Below, in pieces: positions 44,230-55,119 of a stretch of 64,000 bases of DNA (its first letter is position 1; the number at the start of each line of letters is the position of its first letter). The DNA lies in contig JACKCT010000007.1 of assembly GCA_020633895.1 (NCBI GenBank), positions 1-64,000 of the forward strand. Direction: 5' to 3'. The notes under the pieces were generated by a model. The model saw only the letters and a program-made list of their open reading frames with translations, searched no databases and was not told where the DNA came from. This DNA comes from Deltaproteobacteria bacterium. Lineage in GTDB: Bacteria; Lernaellota; Lernaellaia; JACKCT01. The position numbers and the translations under genes were made by a program.

Positions 44230-45936
44230 TTAGCTGGTGCGGGACCGCTCCGGGGCCTGCAGGCTCTGGCTGCCGGTGGACTCCACCAGCGCCTCGATTT
44301 CTTGCAGGCGCCGGGTCTGGAAGTCCGGATCGATGGACTTGATCGGCGTGGCGCCGTCCTTGACCGGGATGTGACTCATGGCCCGTTCGGACATGGCCGT
44401 GATGGTCAAACTCGGGTTCACGCCCAGATTCGCCGGGACCGCCGAACCGTCGCAGACATACAGCCCCGGATAGCCGTGCACCTGGTGGTCCAGGCCGATG
44501 ACCCCTTCGCTCGGGTCGTTGCTCACCACCGCGCCGCCCAGGATGTGGGCCGTGGTCGGGATGTCGAACAGCGACTCCATGTACGTCGAGCGTGGATGGC
44601 CCTTGACGATCTCGGCGAAGCGTCGCGCCACGGAATTGCCCACGGGGATGTAGTTCGGAATCGGCTTGTCGGTCTGGCGATCGGTGTCCAGGCCTTCCGA
44701 AAATCCGTTGAGCAGGTGCCGACGCAGCGTAAAACGCATCGTGTTGTCCACGGACTGCATGACCAGAAGGATGGTCGTTTTCTCCGCCCATCCGAAGGGC
44801 AACAGCCCGCGCAGGAAGTTGAGCGGATGGCGCGCCACCAGTTTCCAAAACATCTTGCGGCGTATCCGCGCGTCCTCGCCGTCGGTCATGAAGGTGGTCA
44901 TCACCGCGAGAAAATCGCTGCGTTTGGGGTAGCGCACGACCTCGATATGCGTTTCGTCTTCCGGATGAAAGGAGGAGGTGATGGCGATGCCGCGCGAGTA
45001 GTCCGTGTCCTTGTCGGCGAGGGCGGACACGCCGATGATCGCCTCGCTGTTGGTCCGCACGAACTGCCCCAGCCGATCGGAAAGATCGGGCAGGCTCCCG
45101 TGCAGCTTGGTTTTCATCAGCAGCTTGACCGTGCCCAAAACCCCGGCCGAGAGCACGACATTTTTGGCCCGCGTGACCTTTCGGTTCTTGAACAGCCACG
45201 CCCCCGAGCGCTCGTGCGTGATCTCGTAACCGCCGCCTTCCAGGGGTTTGACGTCCACGACGGTGCGCATGGGGTGGATCTCGGCGCCGTTTTTCTCGGC
45301 GAAATAGAGGTAGTTTTTGCGCAGGGTGTTCTTGGCGTTGAACCGGCAGCCGATCATGCATCCGCCGCAGTAGTTGCATCCGGTGCGATCCGGCCCGGCG
45401 CCACCGAAGTAGGGGTCGGGGATGGTTTTGTTCGGCGTGGCGAAATGCACCCCGACGGGGGTGCGGATGTAGGTGTCGCCCTTGCCCATTTCGTCGGCGA
45501 TCTTGTGCATGACCTGGTCGGCGCGTCCCTCGAACTGGTTTTGCGTGACGCCGAGCATGAATTGGGCCATGCGATAGTTGGGCATCAGCTCCTGGCGCCA
45601 ATTGACGCCCTGGGGCCATTGGGAGGAGTTGAGCACTTCGTCCTTGGGAACGTAGAGGGTGTTGGCATAGACCAGGGAGCCGCCGCCCACGCCCGCGCCG
45701 GAAAGGATGAACACGTCCTTGAATAACGTCATGCGGAAGATGCCGTAGCATTTGACGATCGGCGCCCAAAGATACTTGCGAACGCGCCAACTGGACTTGG
45801 CGAATTGGGCGTCCTCGAAGCGGCGGCCGCATTCCAGGACGCCGACCTTGTAGCCTTTTTCCGTCAGGCGCATGGCCGAGACCGAACCGCCGAAGCCCGA
45901 GCCGACCACCACGTAGTCGTAGTCAAATTCCGCCAT
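44230..45936 (-). CDS. GMC-family FAD oxidoreductase (cholesterol-oxidase-like)
   Basis: A 568-aa flavoenzyme from the ATG at 45936; a TTG 18 nt earlier lies on the likely ribosome site and is less probable. The dinucleotide fold is DYVVVGSGFGGSVSAMRLTEKGYKVGVLECG. GAGVGGGSLVYANTL is the second FAD-binding block. GCNYCGGCMIGCRFNAK has four cysteines in a CxxCxxxC-like cluster, seen in a subset of GMC enzymes. The C-terminal TAHILGGAVVSNDPSEGVIG and PANLGVNPSLTITAMSERAM are family-typical. It oxidises an alcohol; substrate is unknown, sterol-like by similarity only. It is a single gene. Confidence 0.85.
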   Translation of the reverse strand: MAEFDYDYVVVGSGFGGSVSAMRLTEKGYKVGVLECGRRFEDAQFAKSSWRVRKYLWAPIVKCYGIFRMTLFKDVFILSGAGVGGGSLVYANTLYVPKDEVLNSSQWPQGVNWRQELMPNYRMAQFMLGVTQNQFEGRADQVMHKIADEMGKGDTYIRTPVGVHFATPNKTIPDPYFGGAGPDRTGCNYCGGCMIGCRFNAKNTLRKNYLYFAEKNGAEIHPMRTVVDVKPLEGGGYEITHERSGAWLFKNRKVTRAKNVVLSAGVLGTVKLLMKTKLHGSLPDLSDRLGQFVRTNSEAIIGVSALADKDTDYSRGIAITSSFHPEDETHIEVVRYPKRSDFLAVMTTFMTDGEDARIRRKMFWKLVARHPLNFLRGLLPFGWAEKTTILLVMQSVDNTMRFTLRRHLLNGFSEGLDTDRQTDKPIPNYIPVGNSVARRFAEIVKGHPRSTYMESLFDIPTTAHILGGAVVSNDPSEGVIGLDHQVHGYPGLYVCDGSAVPANLGVNPSLTITAMSERAMSHIPVKDGATPIKSIDPDFQTRRLQEIEALVESTGSQSLQAPERSRTS

Positions 45937-46038
45937 TTCCGCGTCTATCTCCAATTTGAGCGATGGGACACCTTCGCGCCGATCGCGGGCGGCGTCAACT
46001 GAACGGCTGTTCGGGTTGCGTCGGGGAGTGACGGACGG

Positions 46039-46875
46039 CTATTCAGCGTCCATGGCGCAACGCACCCCGATGTGCGGCGGCCAGAAGTAAGGGGCGTCCA
46101 CGTTCACGACCCAGGTCTGAAGGGCCTGTTCCGGCGACCCCATGCCGTTGGGCGGCTCGAAGGACCCGCCGCGAATGACGAAGTCGTCCGGGTGGCCAGA
46201 CGCCGTCGACGGGGTCGAGGTCCACTCCAGCATATTGCCGGTCATGTTGTGCACGCCGTAGGGACTCAGGTTCTCGGGAAAGGCGTCCACGGGCGCCACG
46301 CCGTCATAGCCGTCCACGCTGCCGTCGCAGTCGACGCCGTCGCACCAGTTGGCGAAGGTCGGCTCCCATTCGTCGCCCCAGGCGAAGCGGTGGCCGCCGT
46401 CCGGGCCTCGGGCGGCTTTTTCCCATTCTTCCGAGGTCGGCAGGCGTTTTCCGGCCCATTCGCAGTAGTCGCCGGCTGAATACCAACTGATGCATTGGGC
46501 GGGGTAGTCGTCCGCGATAACGTGCATGAACGACGAGACCTCCTCGCATGCCCCGGCGTCCTCGCATCGGACGTAATCAGCGACGGAGACTTCTTCAATG
46601 TCGATGTAAAACGCGGGGAGGTCGACTTCGTGTTCCGGGAAGGGACCGCAGTTGGGAAAGTCCGAATCCTCGGGGCAACCCATGAAAAAAGGCCCGGCCG
46701 GGACATACGCCATGCCCAATGCTAGATCGTCGTCACCGTCATCGTTATCGTCGTCGGCGGTGTCGTCGTCCGTCGTCTCGTCGGTATCGCCGTCATGACT
46801 CGAACCGTCGCCGCAGGCGACGAGGAACGTCAAAGCCGGCAACACCAGCGCCCAAACGACCGTTTTTCTCCACAT
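46039..46875 (-). CDS. SUMF1/FGE-domain lipoprotein with aspartate-rich linker
   Basis: A 278-aa predicted lipoprotein with lipobox ALTFLVAC (Cys 21) and an acidic linker (DETTDDDTADDDNDDGDDD). The domain is of the formylglycine-generating-enzyme/SUMF1 fold: YVPAGPFFMGC, then WYSAGDYCEWAGKRLPTSEEWEKAARG, then VHNMTGNMLEWTSTP and FVIRGGSF. Without the paired active-site cysteines of true FGE it is probably a binding or structural version. It is a paralogue of 47866-48678, sharing the WCDG.xCDGSVDGY block. It is surface-exposed or periplasmic. Confidence 0.75.
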   Translation of the reverse strand: MWRKTVVWALVLPALTFLVACGDGSSHDGDTDETTDDDTADDDNDDGDDDLALGMAYVPAGPFFMGCPEDSDFPNCGPFPEHEVDLPAFYIDIEEVSVADYVRCEDAGACEEVSSFMHVIADDYPAQCISWYSAGDYCEWAGKRLPTSEEWEKAARGPDGGHRFAWGDEWEPTFANWCDGVDCDGSVDGYDGVAPVDAFPENLSPYGVHNMTGNMLEWTSTPSTASGHPDDFVIRGGSFEPPNGMGSPEQALQTWVVNVDAPYFWPPHIGVRCAMDAE

Positions 46876-46987
46876 TGCAGGATCCCCGGATCAGATCGCG
46901 GCGTATTTTAGGGATAATTGCAGGAACATGCACCGCGTCCGTCAAAGGACGGCAAAAAACATCGGGATGAACGCAAGAGAATGGCGG

Positions 46988-47761
46988 TTAACGCTTAGAA
47001 CGCAGCAGGAAATATCCCGCGACCGCGATGAGCAGTAGGGCGAAAATCACCACGAACGCGCCCAGCGCCCGCAGGTCCTTGCTATCGCCGCGGGATACAA
47101 CCTTGACCGGGTCGACGGCAACGCCTTGCACTTCCACGTCCGGCTCCGGTGGGGAAGGTACTTGGGAATTGATCCGCGAATCGCCGGGCTTTTGGTGCCC
47201 GTGGGACGACGCGGTCGGCGGCGGCCGCCATTCCACGGCGAGTTGGTCGGCCGGCGGCGACGTGGGGCCCACGCCGTAGCGAATGTTGATCTCGCCGAAG
47301 ACCGGCTCACGCGCCAGCTCCCGCGACAGATGCACCCCCTCTTCGGCGGTCAGGGAAACATAGCCGTCCGCGGCGTAGAGCAGGTTCATATTGAGAATCG
47401 TCAGATGATTCACCCCCGGCTTGGCCGGCAGTTTGGCTTCCAAGTTGAATATTTGCAGGGTCTCGGTGCGGTCCCGGTCCAGCAGTTCGAGGGAGATTTT
47501 CTCGCCGTTGAGCGCCAGGGCCACCAAACGCGCGACACGCTTGGCGGTGCGGATCTCGGCCTTGTCCATCTGCTCCTCGGTCATCGAAGGCAGAGTGGCC
47601 GGGGGCGGCGCCTCGTATTCGTAACGCACATAGACCATGTCCTTGGCGAGGGTGATGTCCATGTGGTGCTGCTGGCGGGAATTGACCATATGGGCCCGCG
47701 CGAACGACGCGACGGCGAGCAGCGAGACGACGAGCGCAATCTGAAAAATTCGGCGACGCAT
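46988..47761 (-). CDS. exported single-anchor protein, unknown function
   Basis: A 257-aa protein from the ATG at 47761; a longer frame to 47788 adds nine residues. A signal peptide lies at about 1-24 (FQIALVVSLLAVASFARA). The mature part is beta-rich: HHMDITLAKDMVYVRYEYEAPPPATLPSMT, which resembles the N-terminal ectodomain of NicO/RcnA-type nickel-cobalt exporters, but no transporter follows. A proline-rich linker precedes one C-terminal transmembrane helix (AFVVIFALLLIAVAGYFLLRSKR) that would anchor it in the inner membrane. It sits between the two SUMF1-type genes on the same strand. The resemblance is weak. Confidence 0.5.
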   Translation of the reverse strand: MRRRIFQIALVVSLLAVASFARAHMVNSRQQHHMDITLAKDMVYVRYEYEAPPPATLPSMTEEQMDKAEIRTAKRVARLVALALNGEKISLELLDRDRTETLQIFNLEAKLPAKPGVNHLTILNMNLLYAADGYVSLTAEEGVHLSRELAREPVFGEINIRYGVGPTSPPADQLAVEWRPPPTASSHGHQKPGDSRINSQVPSPPEPDVEVQGVAVDPVKVVSRGDSKDLRALGAFVVIFALLLIAVAGYFLLRSKR

Positions 47762-47865
47762 GCAATTCCAAGGCAAAGGCATTCGCAAAAGACGGCAAGT
47801 TTCCGTCGGACGGAGAATCTAGCCGCTTTTACGCCCGCCCGACAACCGGCGTTTCGCGGTCCGGC

Positions 47866-48678
47866 TTACGGCTTGTCGGCGGCGCAACGAAACCCCAGAT
47901 GGCCCGGTCCGACGTTCGGTGGGTCGCTGGATTCACGCCAGGTCGTCTGAGCCGCCGGTTCGCCCATGCCGGTCGGAGGGGCGAAGGCCCCGCCTCGCAC
48001 GATGTAAAAGCCATCCTTGGCCGGGTGGGGCGTCGCGGTCCATTCGGCGACATTGCCCGCCATGTTGTAGACCCCGAAGGGGCTGACCCCGCCGGGAAAG
48101 GCGTCCACCGGCGCGGCCTCGGCATAGCCGTCCACGCTGCCGTCGCACTCGTCGCCGTCGCACCAGTTCGAGCGCACCGGATCCCAGGCGTCGCCCCAGG
48201 GAAACTGCCGGGCGTCCGATCCCCGAGCGGCCTTTTCCCATTCGTTGCTGGTGGGCAGGCGTCGGCCCATCCAGTCGCAATAGGCCTTTGCTTCCGGCCA
48301 GGTCACTGACTGCACCGGCAGGTGTTCGCCGTCCTCGATGGTCGGCCGATTGCCGTGGGGACAAGCCCGCGCCGCGACGCACCGGGAATAGTTTTCTGCG
48401 GAGACTTCGTAGAGGTCGATGCGATACGCGGGCAGCGTCACCGTTTCACGGGGCGAGTCACAGAAATACGGATCGTCGGGCAGGCAGCCCTTGGTGAACG
48501 GACCGGCGGGGATCAACGCCATCGGGCTGTCGGGACGTTCGAAGTCCTCGGCGGTCGGCGCGGGCTCCGGGGCCGGTTGCGAGGGCGAGGCGCATCGGTC
48601 GCATCCGATGCAAATCGCCAACGCTATCGCGCCCAATGAAACCAACGCGCGCATCAGATTGTCCCGGAATCGGAGCAT
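47866..48678 (-). CDS. SUMF1/FGE-domain lipoprotein
   Basis: A 270-aa predicted lipoprotein with lipobox IALAICIGC. The SUMF1 fold is seen as LIPAGPFTKGC, WPEAKAYCDWMGRRLPTSNEWEKAARG, YNMAGNVAEWTATP and YIVRGGAFAPP. It is a close paralogue of the gene at 46039-46875, including the WCDGDECDGSVDGY block. An in-frame ATG at 48654 is an alternative start. The pair probably arose by duplication with the gene at 46988 between them. Confidence 0.75.
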   Translation of the reverse strand: MLRFRDNLMRALVSLGAIALAICIGCDRCASPSQPAPEPAPTAEDFERPDSPMALIPAGPFTKGCLPDDPYFCDSPRETVTLPAYRIDLYEVSAENYSRCVAARACPHGNRPTIEDGEHLPVQSVTWPEAKAYCDWMGRRLPTSNEWEKAARGSDARQFPWGDAWDPVRSNWCDGDECDGSVDGYAEAAPVDAFPGGVSPFGVYNMAGNVAEWTATPHPAKDGFYIVRGGAFAPPTGMGEPAAQTTWRESSDPPNVGPGHLGFRCAADKP

Positions 48679-48792
48679 GCAAACTCACCCGCGGTGCGGC
48701 GTAACGCCGGAAACGATAGAGGCCGCCACGGGCGCTGTAAAGCGTTGGAACGAGGTCGGTGTTGTGATTCAATGGGTCGCCTGGGGAGCAGT

Positions 48793-48822
48793 CATGAGCG
48801 TGGTGGATTCACCGGATGTTTA
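48793..48822 (+). CDS. 9-residue leader ORF overlapping the PLD gene start
   Basis: GGGGAG precedes an ATG at 48793 that encodes MSVVDSPDV and stops with TAA at 48820-48822, overlapping the ATG at 48816 of the long gene in a different frame. The ribosome site for 48816 is weaker (GGTGG, and it is part of a GGTG/CACC hairpin). Translational coupling to the leader is plausible. It could also be coincidental. Confidence 0.35.
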
Positions 48823-51776
48823 AGCGATGCGTGATTGTCGCGGCGCCGGACGACGTCGGCGCGCGGGTGCTCGACTACGTCCGGCGGTTCGCTCCGGACT
48901 TGGAGCGCGTCGTGACGCTGGTCGGGCGTTCGCCGTCGCCTATGTCGTGGATCGCCTCGAATCCCTGGTTCAAGATCAATCTCCCCGAATCGGAAAACGA
49001 CGCCGACCTGGCGGCGTTGGAAGCGGCGCTGGAACGCTGGGGCGTACCCGGCCGGGTGCAGACCCACGTCGAACTGGGGGGCGATGCCCTGCGCCAAGCC
49101 GTCGACGAGGAACAGGCCGATCTGGTGGTCTTCGGGCCGGGTGTTTTTCGATCCTGGTGGGCCCCGGCCGAGTGGATGGCCGCGACGGTGCGGTCCACGA
49201 CCAAGGCTATTCTATGGCTGCCCGTCGCCGAGGCCCTCGACGCCCCGTCTCCTCACCGATGGCTGTGCCCCTTCGACGGGTCGGTCACGAAGCTGACTCC
49301 CATGGCGCCGTTCTTCCGCGAAGCCATCGACGAGACGCACCACGTCGTCCTGCTGGCGCTGGGCGAGTTGGAGAATTTCGCCCCGGAGGACTTGGACGTG
49401 GATCGGCAGATTGTCGGCATTCGCGCCGGGTTGTCGCTGGTCGGATTCGACGACGACATGCTGAGCGTCGACAAACGGTTCCAAATCCTGATCGAGGATG
49501 AGTCGATCGATGCCGTTCTGCTGCCGCTGGACGGGCGGGGCGGATGGAGCGTCGTACGCGGTTTCGTCGCCTTGCGCATGCTGCAAAATGCCAAGGTGCC
49601 GCTCCTGTTGGTGCCCACGGACATGCCCGAGGATCTGCCGAATCTGGACCGGCCCACCGTCGCGGCGGCGGACGTTTTCGTTCCGTCCTACACGGAAAAA
49701 ATCCGCGTCTTCATCGAATCGATCAACCTGCTCGGCGGTGTCGCGCCGTTGGACGAAACGAAGGTGCGATTCGTGACCGGTGGCGAGGTGTTGGGCGAGT
49801 CGGCGGTGCGTCGGGGGTATGCGGAAGCGGAGCTGGGCGGCCGGCGAGGCTTCCTGGGCTTTGGGCGGACGCGTGACGACACGGGCGAAGGCAAGCTGCC
49901 GGTGTGGGGCCTGGAAAACAAATTCGCCGCCATGGACGCGGGCGACGCGCGGGTGATCCTCTTCGACGCGCGGTTGCGGGACGAGGAAATCGGATGGTTG
50001 CGCCGCCGATTCGACGAAATGCCCGACCGCATCCCCGCCGCCCTGCGGATGCACAGCGACGACGCCCTCATGGAAATCCGCGAGCGCCTGATCAACGCCG
50101 GATTCGAGCGCCCTCGGGTGGTCGACGCCCGGCAGGTCCTCGAACAACTCGACACCAGCGACATCCCCCGCGGTGTCGGCCGATTGATCCTTGCCCGAGC
50201 CGCCAGCCGCCTGCGTTCCCAGGGGGTGCCGGTGGAAGCGGTGATCCATCTGTCCCCGGAGCATCGCGAGAGCCTGGAGCGCTCCGAGGCCCTCGAGGCG
50301 CACGATCCCACGGACGCCGAGTTGGAAACGAGCGACGAAGAGGCGGCGACGGAATTGTCCACGGAGTCGTCGGTCGATCCGTCCTCGTACGAACGAACGC
50401 ACCCCATCCGCGAATTGGGCCTGTCCCATTGGACGATCGAAGAGGTGCGGGTGCGTTCAGCCAAGGAGTGGATCGCGGCGATGGACCAGGAGTATCGCGC
50501 TCCGACTGCTCCTCGGGACGAGGCGGCGGCCCGGCGGGCACGGATGGACCAGATGACCGATTCGGCGTTGATCGCGGGCAACAGCGTGGATTTCGAATTG
50601 AACAACCACGAGGCGCGACGGCGTCTGATCGAGGCCATTGACGGGGCCCGGGAGCGCGTGCACTACCAAGTCTACATTGTGCATGACGATCCGGTGGCCC
50701 AGGAAATCGAGGCGGCGCTGATCCGGGCGGCGCAGCGGGGCGTGGCGGTGCGATTCCTCGTCGATTCCCTCTACAGCCTTCACGGTTCGTTTTCCGTCGT
50801 CAATCCGCTGCTCAAACGCCTTCAAAGCACCGACGGCATTCGGATGGTGATCTCCAATCCCATCGAAGGGCTGCCGAGCATCCGCGATCTCAAGCAGCGC
50901 GATCATCGCAAGGTGGTCGTCATCGACAACCGCGTCGCCGTCGTGACGGGACGCAATATGGCGGCCTCCTATTACCAGGGATTCGACGAGGTCAAGCTGA
51001 CCTGCGAGACGCCCGGAGCGTCGGTGCCTTGGTTGGACGCGGGCGCGCGGGTCATCGGACCGGCGGTGGAGGCAATAGAACGCGAATTTTTGGAGGCGTG
51101 GACGGCCCAGGGCGGAGAGCCGTATGAGGTGCGTCCGTGCGTGGCGGCGGGGGCGTCGGACGTGCGGGTCGTGGTGCATCAGGGCTTGCAGGACACGCAC
51201 ACCCTCGACGCGTACCTGGCGATCATCGACGGCGCCGAGTCGCGTCTGACCATCGTCAATACGTTCCCGTATCAGTTCGACGTCCAAGCGGCGTTGTTGC
51301 GGGCGATTGAGCGGGGCGTGGAGGTGCGCATCCTCTTCGGCAACGTCCGGCCGCTGTGGGGGGCGCAGGGCGATCCGTTTCCCGGCGGGGCTATTCGCGA
51401 GTTGGCGTCGGATGTCATCCATGGGCGCATCGATACCCTGGTTGACGCGGGCGGGCGCGGCTTCGAGTTCACGCACCAGGAGGCCTGCTGGGACGAGGCG
51501 GTCGGCCGGGCGCGGCCTCATGTGCATGCGAAGGTCGTCAGCGCGGACGGGCGCATCTGCGCTGTCGGCAGTGCGAATCTGGACATCACGGCCGGCTATT
51601 GGGAGAGCGAAATCCTGCTGGTCATTGAAAACGCTGACGACGCTCAGCGTCTGGAAGCGCAGCTAGAAAAGTTGATCGAGCAATCACGGGAAGTGCAGCG
51701 GGATGACCCGGTCTGGCGCGAGCGTGCGACGCAGCGCGCTTGGATTTCGAAGAACTGGCCGAGCATTCTGGGATGA
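48816..51776 (+). CDS. UspA-like domain fused to phospholipase D-type domain
   Basis: A 986-aa protein with no membrane helix. Residues about 1-290 have alternating alpha/beta segments of universal-stress-protein type (CVIVAAPDDVGARVLDYVRRFAP, later LLALGELENFAPE and VPLLLVPTDMP), possibly two copies. A middle region (about 290-580) is unassigned and ends in an acidic Ser/Thr-rich stretch. The C-terminal PLD half has two HxK motifs: RDHRKVVVIDNRVAVVTGRNM with H697 and K699, and HVHAKVVSADGRICAVGSANLD with H904 and K906, as in cardiolipin-synthase-like enzymes. It probably hydrolyses or transfers on phospholipids or nucleic acid, perhaps under nucleotide control. I do not know this fusion from named families. 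Confidence 0.7.
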   Translation: MFKRCVIVAAPDDVGARVLDYVRRFAPDLERVVTLVGRSPSPMSWIASNPWFKINLPESENDADLAALEAALERWGVPGRVQTHVELGGDALRQAVDEEQADLVVFGPGVFRSWWAPAEWMAATVRSTTKAILWLPVAEALDAPSPHRWLCPFDGSVTKLTPMAPFFREAIDETHHVVLLALGELENFAPEDLDVDRQIVGIRAGLSLVGFDDDMLSVDKRFQILIEDESIDAVLLPLDGRGGWSVVRGFVALRMLQNAKVPLLLVPTDMPEDLPNLDRPTVAAADVFVPSYTEKIRVFIESINLLGGVAPLDETKVRFVTGGEVLGESAVRRGYAEAELGGRRGFLGFGRTRDDTGEGKLPVWGLENKFAAMDAGDARVILFDARLRDEEIGWLRRRFDEMPDRIPAALRMHSDDALMEIRERLINAGFERPRVVDARQVLEQLDTSDIPRGVGRLILARAASRLRSQGVPVEAVIHLSPEHRESLERSEALEAHDPTDAELETSDEEAATELSTESSVDPSSYERTHPIRELGLSHWTIEEVRVRSAKEWIAAMDQEYRAPTAPRDEAAARRARMDQMTDSALIAGNSVDFELNNHEARRRLIEAIDGARERVHYQVYIVHDDPVAQEIEAALIRAAQRGVAVRFLVDSLYSLHGSFSVVNPLLKRLQSTDGIRMVISNPIEGLPSIRDLKQRDHRKVVVIDNRVAVVTGRNMAASYYQGFDEVKLTCETPGASVPWLDAGARVIGPAVEAIEREFLEAWTAQGGEPYEVRPCVAAGASDVRVVVHQGLQDTHTLDAYLAIIDGAESRLTIVNTFPYQFDVQAALLRAIERGVEVRILFGNVRPLWGAQGDPFPGGAIRELASDVIHGRIDTLVDAGGRGFEFTHQEACWDEAVGRARPHVHAKVVSADGRICAVGSANLDITAGYWESEILLVIENADDAQRLEAQLEKLIEQSREVQRDDPVWRERATQRAWISKNWPSILG

Positions 51777-51800
51777 CGACTCGAACGACGTTTCGAGTCG
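51777..51800. terminator. perfect 9-bp hairpin between convergent genes
   Basis: CGACTCGAA (51777-51785) pairs fully with TTCGAGTCG (51792-51800) around a 6-base loop, starting right after the + gene's TGA and 10 nt before the - strand gene's stop at 51810. It is placed to end transcription from both sides. There is no T tract, so Rho-independent action is uncertain. Confidence 0.5.
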
Positions 51801-51809
51801 GGAGGGAGA

Positions 51810-52286
51810 TCAGCGCGCCGGATCCATCTCGCGCAGCACTTCCTGCAGCGCTTCCAGATTCTGCACCTTCGCCAGGCGGCGAAAGAGCGAGTCCTTGACG
51901 AACTCCACGGTTTCGGACAAGTCCTCGCCATCGGCCCCGACGGCCGTGGCCAGGCGTCGGATGGTCGCCCGCTCCACTTCGCTCAAGTCGCCGTCAGCGA
52001 AACTCAGGTAGAGGCACGACACGAGAAACGCGCGTTTCAACTCTCGCGAATCGAGTTGGCGGCGGGCTTCCTCTTCGTCGAACGGGCGGCTCACCAATTC
52101 GGCGTAGCTCGTCAGGCCGTCCACGTCCCGGCGGCATTGCTCGTAAAAGGCCTTGAGCAACGCCTCTTCCTCTCGTCGGATTTCCTCGTCCGCCCTCGCA
52201 ACCTCGTACATTCCTCGCACGAAAATCCGGACCTGCCCCAGGGATAATTCATCGATGTGAAAGAACACGGGTTTGATGAAGGTCAT
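51810..52286 (-). CDS. TerB-like protein of the PspA operon
   Basis: A 158-aa helical protein. [21 protein letters not shown] with the acidic ADGxxSxxE box is the TerB/TerB-like metal-site signature, and an earlier [23 protein letters not shown] is a related helix pair, which suggests a two-lobed fold. TerB-like domains bind metal and sit in membrane-stress complexes. It is 23 nt downstream of an AAA ATPase and in the same operon as pspA. Recently described PSP-associated loci include AAA ATPases and TerB-like partners. Confidence 0.65.
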   Translation of the reverse strand: MTFIKPVFFHIDELSLGQVRIFVRGMYEVARADEEIRREEEALLKAFYEQCRRDVDGLTSYAELVSRPFDEEEARRQLDSRELKRAFLVSCLYLSFADGDLSEVERATIRRLATAVGADGEDLSETVEFVKDSLFRRLAKVQNLEALQEVLREMDPAR

Positions 52287-52309
52287 TGAGCCTGCTCCCT
52301 TGGGGTCGG

Positions 52310-54166
<1,857 letters not shown>

Positions 54167-54175
54167 GGGCGAGGC

Positions 54176-54880
54176 TTACATGGATTTCTTGGAGGCGGCC
54201 TGGGCCCGGGCCTGTTTCATGGCCTCGAGCTGGGCGCGAGCCGAGGCATTGCCCGTCTGCTGACGCAGGGCCTGCAGGCGGTTGTCCAGATCCGCGTCCT
54301 GCATTTCGGCTCCCAGGTTGGCCTCGGCGATCGTGTTCTTGATGTGCTCGCGTACGTTGTCCAAGGCCTTGACCTCCGCGTCCACCGACAGGCCCTCGAC
54401 CTGCTCCTGAATGCGCAGGCGCGCCTCGGCGCTCTTCATCTTGGCGAGCATGCGGTCCTTCTCGACCTTGAGCTTGCCGATCTCGTCCTTGACCGACATC
54501 AGCGACGTCTTGGCGTCCTGGGCGTCGTGCTCGGCGGTTTCCAACTCCGTGGTCAGCGAGGCGATTTCCAATTCCTGCGCGTTTTTCTTTTCGATCAATA
54601 CCAGCGCCAGGTCGTCCTGCCCGGTGTCGACGGCCGTCTCCAGGTCCGCCGCAACCTGCGCCAGTTCGGCCTGCTCGCGCTTGAGGCGTTCCTCGGTGTC
54701 CTCGCGCCGGCGAATGATCGCGGCGGTCGCTTCCTTGAGCTTGGCGTATTTTTCGATCAGCGCCGTAATCGCGTTTTCATAGGCAATCTCCGGATGCTTT
54801 TTCTCCACATCCGAAACCCACAGGCTGATAAACCCGCTCCAAAGATTGCCCAGGCGCTCAAAGAATCCCGCGTTGGCCAT
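54176..54880 (-). CDS. pspA: PspA/Vipp1-family membrane-stress protein
   Basis: A 234-aa almost fully helical protein of the PspA/IM30 family. The N-terminus [38 protein letters not shown] is typical of the membrane-binding helix and first PspA block. Long coiled-coil helices follow ([31 protein letters not shown]). PspA coats damaged inner membrane and, in this operon, is likely worked on by the AAA ATPase. It is the first gene of the unit, with a 239-base gap to the divergent + operon. Confidence 0.88.
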   Translation of the reverse strand: MANAGFFERLGNLWSGFISLWVSDVEKKHPEIAYENAITALIEKYAKLKEATAAIIRRREDTEERLKREQAELAQVAADLETAVDTGQDDLALVLIEKKNAQELEIASLTTELETAEHDAQDAKTSLMSVKDEIGKLKVEKDRMLAKMKSAEARLRIQEQVEGLSVDAEVKALDNVREHIKNTIAEANLGAEMQDADLDNRLQALRQQTGNASARAQLEAMKQARAQAASKKSM

Positions 54881-55119
54881 GAAGACCTCCCAAAACGGCC
54901 CGGACGTTCATCGCCCCGCAACGGCCGCGTGTTCCAAACCCGTCGACGCACCGGCGCTTCAATCGCGGCGCGCGCACGTTCGTTTTAAGGGGAAGCGCGA
55001 AGGCCCGCAAGGGCGGTGAGAAACTTCGCCGCCGAATATAACGGGCCCGATCGGCGCGCCTCGTTTCTTGTAAGGCTGCCGGGCCTGGCCTAGACTCGGG
55101 TCCGAAGGAGGCGAATCGA

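Noticed and set aside
43621-45726. A 701-residue + strand open frame opposite hpt and the GMC gene
   Set aside because: It spans two clearly coding - strand genes and has shadow composition (His/Arg/Gly-rich).
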